A stretch of DNA of 19,918 nucleotides, taken from contig JACQUI010000252.1 in assembly GCA_016210395.1 (NCBI GenBank), forward strand, positions 1-19,918. Reading direction: 5' to 3'. Both the position numbers and the translations under genes were made by a program. Position 1 is the first letter of the stretch, and each line of letters starts with the position of its first letter. The stretch comes from Chloroflexota bacterium (GTDB taxonomy: Bacteria; Chloroflexota; Dehalococcoidia; Lucifugimonadales; JACPCL1). The notes beneath the pieces are model-generated. The model saw only the letters and a list, made by a program, of their open reading frames with translations, did not search any database and was not told the origin of the DNA. Below are positions 15,456 through 19,918 of this stretch, one piece after another.

Positions 15456-16798
15456 CACCCGCCATATGCAACGAGACGATGGCTGTGCAGGACTTCGCCC
15501 TGCCTTTCCTTGAGATGGCGTGGTCCCTCCCCGACATGCAGGAGTTCCTTAACCGCCAGGTAATGCGCGCCTTGTGCCCTGGGAAAACGGTGCGCGGGCT
15601 TGCGATCAACAGGATGACGTACAGCCCTGGCGGGAAGTGCGCCATCATGTACGACGCCCGGTTCGGAGAGTCGCCCGAAAGCCCGCGCCAGCCGCTGCTG
15701 GTGAGCTTTGACAAAGGCGACCGGCTCCAGAAAGCCTATGAGCTTCGCTACGGGGACTCCGGGGTTGGGACTGGGGGTCGTGCGGTCTACCTCCCAGAGT
15801 ACCGGTGCCTCGTGGAGCTTTTCCCAGACGACTGGAACCTGCCTTCGCTCGCGATGACAATGGACCCCAAGCAGGCGGCAGAGTTCCTCGCGCGGGTGGG
15901 AGTTGAAGGTGCAGAGGCTCCCCTCATTGAAGTGCTTTCGTACCGCATCCACCGGCGATGCGTGCTCAGGTACGGAGGAGAGACGCCGGATGGCGCGGCG
16001 GGGGTGGTCGGCAAGGTGTACGCTCCCGGCGTCCAGATCGAGGAGATCGCGCGAAAGCTTGAGGCTCTTCGCGCTCAGGCGAAGGGCAAGGGCGTCATCG
16101 TGCAGACGCCGCTCGGAGTAGCGCAGGAGTTGAACATGCTGATGCTTGGGTGGGTCCCCGGCGCGGCGATGAGCATAATGCTGGAGAAAGCCAGGTCGCG
16201 CAGCGAAGCCGAAGAGACGGCGAGGCTGGCGGCGCAGGTGCTGGCGACGCTGCACACATTTCGCCTGGACGGCACCGAGGTGCGGGTGGTGGAAAGCGAG
16301 CTGGCGCACGTGAGGCAGCGGAGCAGGCGGTTGCCGGTGGTCGTTCCGCGACTGGGGCGGCAGGCAGGCGCCATCCTGAACCAGATAGAGCCACTGGTGG
16401 GCGCGCTCTCTCCAGTGGCCCCGGCCCTTCTCCACGGCGACTACAAGCCAGGTCAACTGGTGGTGAACGGGGGCCAGGTGGCCGTGATTGACGTTGACCG
16501 GGTTTGCGTTGGGGACCCAGCCGTGGATGTGGGGAATTTCATGGCGGCGCTCCAGGAGATGACCCTCAGGACGGGGAGCGGCCAACTGCAAGGCATGGAG
16601 GAGCACTTTCTCACGGAGTATATGGCGCACACTGGGGACCAGGGCCTCGAGCTCCGGGCGCGGGTGGCGCAGTGCATCGCTCTTGTGCGGCTGGCGCTGA
16701 GCCGGTTCCGGGCCGCGCCCTACGCCTACACGGAGGACTGTTGCTCATTGCCGGACCTGTTGCTTGAGGAGGCGGCGGCATGTTTGACAGAGCTGTAG
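15437..16798 (+). CDS. APH-fold kinase paralogue 3 (duplicated N-lobe)
   Basis: A 453-aa member, closest to paralogue 4. The start MPGRAIAPAI mirrors MFDRAVAGPD of paralogue 4, which supports the overlapping start at 15437 over a later ATG (Met15). 'FLEMAWSLPDMQEFLNR' (24-40) precedes first module 'TYSPGGKCAIMY' (61-72) and 'VSFDKG' (89-94). Linker 'YLPEYRCLVELFPDDWNLPS' (118-137). Second module 'SYRIHRRCVLRY' (168-179) and 'VVGKVY' (190-195), Lys193. Catalytic loop 'HGDYKPGQ' (333-340), Asp335, with Gln340 replacing the usual Asn. 'IDVDRVCVGDPAVDVGNF' (351-368) supplies the metal-binding aspartates. Predicted active soluble kinase on an unknown, probably sugar-containing, substrate. Both ends overlap neighbours by exactly 19 nt. 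Confidence 0.88.
   Translation: MPGRAIAPAICNETMAVQDFALPFLEMAWSLPDMQEFLNRQVMRALCPGKTVRGLAINRMTYSPGGKCAIMYDARFGESPESPRQPLLVSFDKGDRLQKAYELRYGDSGVGTGGRAVYLPEYRCLVELFPDDWNLPSLAMTMDPKQAAEFLARVGVEGAEAPLIEVLSYRIHRRCVLRYGGETPDGAAGVVGKVYAPGVQIEEIARKLEALRAQAKGKGVIVQTPLGVAQELNMLMLGWVPGAAMSIMLEKARSRSEAEETARLAAQVLATLHTFRLDGTEVRVVESELAHVRQRSRRLPVVVPRLGRQAGAILNQIEPLVGALSPVAPALLHGDYKPGQLVVNGGQVAVIDVDRVCVGDPAVDVGNFMAALQEMTLRTGSGQLQGMEEHFLTEYMAHTGDQGLELRARVAQCIALVRLALSRFRAAPYAYTEDCCSLPDLLLEEAAACLTEL
16767..16798 (+). promoter_or_regulatory. Embedded RBS and 19-nt gene overlap, kinases 3/4
   Basis: AGGAGG at 16767-16772, 7 nt, ATG at 16780, upstream stop at 16796-16798: the same geometry as the junction before it. 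The codons for 'LLEEAAACLTEL' carry the SD. Confidence 0.8.
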
Positions 16799-18156
16799 CC
16801 GGACCCGATGCGCCCCCAGCCAGCCTTGGAAGAGACCCGCGATTCCCGTTCCTTGGCATGGCCTTATCGCCCGGCCAAATGAGGGAGTTCTTCAACCGTG
16901 TTGCGCTGCCGTTTCTCTGCCCCGGCCGGGAAGCGGGTCCGGTGAGGATACGGACCATGGTCTATCGCCCAGGAAGCAAATGCGCCTTCGTGTATGCATT
17001 CCACTTCACCGACACGCTTGCAGGCCCCGAGCAGTGGGCCGTGGTGACTTTTGACAAGGGGAAAGGGCTTGAATCGGCCTTCTATGATGACCCCCATGGA
17101 CCAGATGCTTCAGACGGCTGGCCACGTGGTGGCGCCGTGTACTTGCGGGAGTACTGGTGCAGGGTAGAGCTCTTCCCCCGTGACGGATACCTTCCGTCCC
17201 TGCCCATGGCGGCAGACCCCTCACAAATGGCGGCGCTCTTTGACCGGCTTGCGATAGGGAGCGGGCGTCCGGCCATTGATGTCCTGTCCTACCGTCCGCA
17301 CCGGCGGTGCGTCCTCAAGTATGTACGGGCTTCGCCGGCTGAGACTACGGAAGTGGTCGGCAGGGTGTACCGGCCGGGGCCCAGGGCAGCACGGATCGGC
17401 TACAAGATGGCGCGCCTTCGCCTCCACGGGGCTGCGCACGGGCTCACAGTCCCCCGATTGTTGTGTGTTGAGGACGCTTGGAACTTGCTCCTTCAAGAGT
17501 GGGTGCCCGGCGTACCCTTGCCGCAAGTCCTGGCGGCGGCGAAGACCAGAAGCGAGGCTGCCGGGCCTGTCAGGCTAGCCGCGGCAGGGCTGGCGGCGCT
17601 TCACTCCTTCCCTCTGGATGTGCCGGAAATGGACGTGCAATCGCTGGAGGGTGAGTTGGCCCGCATGCGGGGGCGGGCAAGGAAGCTGCAGGAGGTCGCC
17701 CCGCGGCTTGCGGAGCAGGCGAGCGCCTTGCTGGCCGGACTGGCGCCCCTGGCGCAAGGGCATATCGGAATAGAGCCCACGTTCGTCCATGACGACTGCA
17801 AGCCGGCGCACTATCTGACACAGGAGGACGGGCGGGTGGCCGTCATCGACCTTGACCGCGCTTGCCTTGGCGACCCAGCCGTGGACGTTGGGAAGTTCAT
17901 GGCTGGGCTGAATGAGATAGCCGTGCGCACGGGAGCGGACCACTTGCGCACGCTCGATGAAGTGTTTCTGGAGGAGTACCAGGCCCGTGCAAGTGACGAC
18001 GGCGTGGCCTTGCGCGCCCGTCTGGCGCAAGTGATCACCCTTGTCCGCAACGCGATGAGCCGGTTCCGCTCGGCGCCGTACTCCGACTTCGGGGAACCCT
18101 CTTTGTTGCCGTCGCTGCTTCTGCAGGAGGCAGCGGCATGTTTTCCACGACGATGA
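16780..18156 (+). CDS. APH-fold kinase paralogue 4 (duplicated N-lobe, altered active site)
   Basis: A 458-aa member. 'FPFLGMALSPGQMREFFNR' (22-40), first module 'VYRPGSKCAFVY' (61-72) with 'VVTFDKG' (88-94), linker 'ELFPRDGYLPSL' (130-141), second module 'SYRPHRRCVLKY' (170-181). The two modules of this protein match especially well (YRP..+C...Y). After the second, 'VVGRVY' (192-197) has Arg195 where the other four paralogues have the beta3 lysine. The catalytic loop is 'HDDCKPAH' (337-344): Asp339 is kept, but the Asn/Gln position is His344. 'IDLDRACLGDPAVDVG' (356-371) is intact. Activity is doubtful or may be altered; it may bind nucleotide differently. Overlaps both neighbours by 19 nt. 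Confidence 0.87.
   Translation: MFDRAVAGPDAPPASLGRDPRFPFLGMALSPGQMREFFNRVALPFLCPGREAGPVRIRTMVYRPGSKCAFVYAFHFTDTLAGPEQWAVVTFDKGKGLESAFYDDPHGPDASDGWPRGGAVYLREYWCRVELFPRDGYLPSLPMAADPSQMAALFDRLAIGSGRPAIDVLSYRPHRRCVLKYVRASPAETTEVVGRVYRPGPRAARIGYKMARLRLHGAAHGLTVPRLLCVEDAWNLLLQEWVPGVPLPQVLAAAKTRSEAAGPVRLAAAGLAALHSFPLDVPEMDVQSLEGELARMRGRARKLQEVAPRLAEQASALLAGLAPLAQGHIGIEPTFVHDDCKPAHYLTQEDGRVAVIDLDRACLGDPAVDVGKFMAGLNEIAVRTGADHLRTLDEVFLEEYQARASDDGVALRARLAQVITLVRNAMSRFRSAPYSDFGEPSLLPSLLLQEAAACFPRR
18125..18156 (+). promoter_or_regulatory. Embedded RBS and 19-nt gene overlap, kinases 4/5
   Basis: AGGAGG at 18125-18130, 7 nt, ATG at 18138, upstream stop TGA at 18154-18156. A second in-frame ATG at 18153 overlaps the stop as ATGA but lacks its own SD at normal distance. 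Confidence 0.75.
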
Positions 18157-19226
18157 ACACGATTACGAAAAGGTTGAGCGCCCCCTCTGTCCCCATTCTC
18201 GCCGAACTTCTTGACGGCGGATGGATGGCGCCGCTCCTGGCCAGGGCTGCCGGGCTTACCTCGGAGGAAGGGGGAAGCGTGGCGTGCTCGGCTGAGGTGC
18301 TGAACCATAAGGCGGGGCAGCGTTGCACGCTCCGGTATGACTTGAGCTATGTGCAAGCGGCAAGCGGCCGGAAGGTTCACGCAAGCTTTGTTGGGAAGGC
18401 GTATCGGGAGCACGACCTGGCGCGCCGCAACTATGAATGGACAGGCCGGTTGAGGGAAACGACGCTGGGTCCCGGTACAGCCGTGGCGATACCTGCCCCG
18501 CTGCTCCTGGTTCCGGACATCGGATTGATCATCTCGGAGTATGTGCGCGCGCCCGACCTTGGACAACCGCTGCTATCGAGTGATTACGAAGCTCCCATGC
18601 GCCTGGCTGCGGGATGGCTGGCCAGGCTGCACAGCATCCCGCCGCTGCCTGGGCTAAACGTGAAGCCCCCGCACCATGAGGTGGACAAAGTGGAAGGCTG
18701 GCGCCAGGTGGTGGCGCCAGCGGTATCCTCCGATGCAGCGGACAAGGCCGGGCGCGTTCACGAGAGCATGCGCCGGATGGCAGAGCGTTTTGCAGGCGAG
18801 AGGCGCACGGTGATTCACCGTGACTTCTACCACCAGAACCTGCTTTGGGACGGCCGGCGGCTCTGGGTCCTGGACTTTGACCAGCTCAGCATTGGGGATC
18901 CAGCCATGGATGCCGGGCACTTCCTCGCGCACGTCCAGTACCTTGCCTACCGGACAACGGGCCGGCCGGATTCGCTGGGCAAGATGGAGGCTTGCTTCCT
19001 AAGCCACTACGAACAGCAATCGCGGGAAGACGTTCGCGAAAGGCTGCCCTGGTACAAGGCCTACACGTTCCTGAAACTCGCGGCCACTGAAGTGACGAGG
19101 CAGCGGACAGGTTGGCAGCGCAATGTGGAGGCGCTGGCGGAGCTGGCTTTCCGGGAAGACCTCAGCGCTGCGGCTCCGATTGCTGTTCTGGACCGCAGCC
19201 CCAGTATTCGCCGCCACGGGCCATGA
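18138..19226 (+). CDS. APH-fold kinase paralogue 5, single N-lobe and canonical active site
   Basis: A 362-aa protein, about 90-95 residues shorter than its four neighbours because it has only one N-lobe module: 'NHKAGQRCTLRY' (56-67) followed by 'SFVGKAY' (83-89) with Lys87. Hinge-like 'LIISEYVRAPDLGQPL' (130-145), 'RLAAGWLARLHSIP' (155-168). Catalytic loop 'HRDFYHQN' (227-234) has both Asp229 and the canonical Asn234, and 'LDFDQLSIGDPAMDAGHF' (245-262) gives the metal-binding Asp246/Asp248. It is the only one of the five with every expected APH-family residue, so probably the best active kinase. This length is typical of ordinary phosphotransferase-family (APH) proteins. Start at 18138 by SD and conserved junction; 18153 is possible. 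Followed by a 98-nt gap before the regulator. Confidence 0.88.
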   Translation: MFSTTMNTITKRLSAPSVPILAELLDGGWMAPLLARAAGLTSEEGGSVACSAEVLNHKAGQRCTLRYDLSYVQAASGRKVHASFVGKAYREHDLARRNYEWTGRLRETTLGPGTAVAIPAPLLLVPDIGLIISEYVRAPDLGQPLLSSDYEAPMRLAAGWLARLHSIPPLPGLNVKPPHHEVDKVEGWRQVVAPAVSSDAADKAGRVHESMRRMAERFAGERRTVIHRDFYHQNLLWDGRRLWVLDFDQLSIGDPAMDAGHFLAHVQYLAYRTTGRPDSLGKMEACFLSHYEQQSREDVRERLPWYKAYTFLKLAATEVTRQRTGWQRNVEALAELAFREDLSAAAPIAVLDRSPSIRRHGP

Positions 19227-19324
19227 CAACGTGGAGGAAGCCTTTCCCCTTGGTGAAATGAGCAATTGTCCTCTTACCCTGACGCGGCCGCGCTGGTACA
19301 GTTGCCGTGGAGGAGGGAGCGAGA

Positions 19325-19603
19325 GTGAAAGAGAGCCGCGGTCGTTCGGAACGCTTGGGCGCGCCCACTAGGCGGGAACTAGAGGTGCTCAACCTGATTG
19401 CCCAGGGAATGACCAGCCGCGCAATTGCGGCGAGGCTGTCTCTCAGCGTTCACACCGTCAATGGACACAGGAGTAACCTCTTGCGCAAGCTGGGCGCAAA
19501 GAATTCCGCAGAGATGGTGCGGTTTGCCTTGCGCAACGGTCTGGTGGAACCGCTCACGCCCCCCAGACAGAACGTTGAGCAGGCGAGCCAGGGATGCATC
19601 TAA
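19325..19603 (+). CDS. Stand-alone LuxR-type HTH protein
   Basis: A 92-aa protein made almost entirely of a GerE/LuxR DNA-binding domain: 'PTRRELEVLNLIAQGMTSRA', then 'IAARLSLSVHTVNGHRSNLL' and 'RKLGAKNSAEMVRFALRNGL'. These match the four-helix consensus, with the T-x-R-E-x-E-V-L opening and V-x-x-H-x-x-x-L-x-x-K-L recognition helix region. No receiver or sensor domain precedes it; the N-terminus is a short basic stretch. GTG at 19325 is chosen because GGAGGAGGGAG lies just upstream; an in-frame GTG at 19307 would put that SD inside the gene. It lies 98 nt after the last kinase on the same strand, so it may be the operon's last gene or have its own promoter. A role in controlling the cluster is inference. 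Confidence 0.82.
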   Translation: MKESRGRSERLGAPTRRELEVLNLIAQGMTSRAIAARLSLSVHTVNGHRSNLLRKLGAKNSAEMVRFALRNGLVEPLTPPRQNVEQASQGCI

Positions 19604-19918
19604 CTACTGCAGCCGCAGCAAAGGAAGCGGTAGCCGGTCAGGGCTTCCCTTGGTGTAGAATCGGAACCAGGCCAGGAGGCTGGACCAGAGGACAGTTCAG
19701 GTTTCCCCCCATGCGGTGAGCCAGTTCTCAACGCCTCCACTTCCTCCACACTACAGGCTCTCATCTGTTGAGGCGCCTGCGCCGGGGTCCCGTTGCCGCC
19801 AGCAGTGGGAGCTAGTGGCAACGGTTTCCGCCTCGCTTGCCCGCGTATCCTTCGCGCCCCCCACGACTGCCGCTTTCATTTCGCCGGAATGCGGGCGCGA
19901 GCAGCCGAGCTCACCAGC
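19604..19918. other. Non-coding right end of the window
   Basis: No frame on either strand has an SD or a recognisable domain. A TAGAAT at about 19655 follows TTGGTG too closely to be a convincing promoter. The one clear structure is the hairpin at 19790-19824. A neighbouring gene may start beyond the right edge. Confidence 0.45.
19790..19824. other. Perfect 8-bp inverted repeat (stem-loop)
   Basis: CCGTTGCC at 19790-19797 pairs with GGCAACGG at 19817-19824; inside, AGC (19801-19803) can pair with GCT (19811-19813) across a 7-nt loop. Only TTT follows, so it is a poor intrinsic terminator for the plus strand. It may be an operator, an RNA structure or a weak terminator. Confidence 0.4.

Noticed and set aside
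15380..16630. 416-codon open frame on the minus strand opposite kinase 3
   Set aside because: Same antisense-shadow composition, no motif and no initiation signal.
19600..19821. 73-codon minus-strand frame at the right end
   Set aside because: It has no SD or motif, overlaps the hairpin, and its composition is Pro/Ser/Gly-rich.
1..19918. CRISPR arrays, tRNA/rRNA genes, intact IS elements, riboswitches
   Set aside because: I looked by eye for repeat-spacer periodicity, tRNA cloverleaf cores, transposase motifs and terminal inverted repeats, and found none that hold up.

Overview
The window is GC-rich bacterial DNA (about 20 kb, no rRNA, tRNA or CRISPR seen). Three things point to a Chloroflexota-like organism, possibly a Dehalococcoidia-type lineage known mainly from metagenomes: a very large MalT/LAL-type LuxR regulator, a small protein of the 'SDIYELRVKGHL' type, and an 'LRWGGLAGILGG' membrane protein. 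This is inference from protein style; no marker gene is present.

Left part (1-5033, all minus strand). In transcription order: a 913-aa LAL regulator, a zinc-free MDR-family NAD(P)H oxidoreductase, a 73-aa conserved small protein, a SRPBCC-domain protein, and the start of a small membrane protein cut by the window edge. These look like ordinary accessory or housekeeping genes. A three-copy 13-bp direct repeat lies upstream of the small gene.

Middle (5034-6312). This divergent gap of about 1.28 kb has no intact gene. It holds a frameshifted helix-turn-helix remnant (recombinase-type C-terminus) and otherwise featureless sequence, and looks like an old insertion or island boundary.

Right part (6313-19603, all plus strand). 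This is a tightly packed cluster: a COG4671-type glycosyltransferase, a short UDP-glucose/GDP-mannose dehydrogenase-like protein lacking the C-terminal domain, two GT4 glycosyltransferases, a fused ABC exporter, five tandem aminoglycoside-phosphotransferase-fold (APH-fold) kinases, and a stand-alone LuxR-type HTH protein. Spacing is short, with 4-nt overlaps and three exactly 19-nt overlaps, so most of it is probably one operon. The likely job is to build, phosphorylate and export a glycoconjugate or glycosylated metabolite; the product is unknown.

Most interesting feature: the kinase array. Four of the five kinases (449-458 aa) carry what looks like a duplicated kinase N-lobe, with two Y-x-P-x-x-x-C-x-x-x-Y type modules about 107-116 residues apart. 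The fifth (362 aa) has a single N-lobe and the only fully canonical active site. The first member has lost the catalytic Asp (HGA instead of HGD), and the fourth has an altered Lys and Asn. Three consecutive gene junctions share one design: AGGAGG, 7 nt, ATG, then a 19-nt overlap with the upstream stop. This suggests duplication in units that kept the translational-coupling module.
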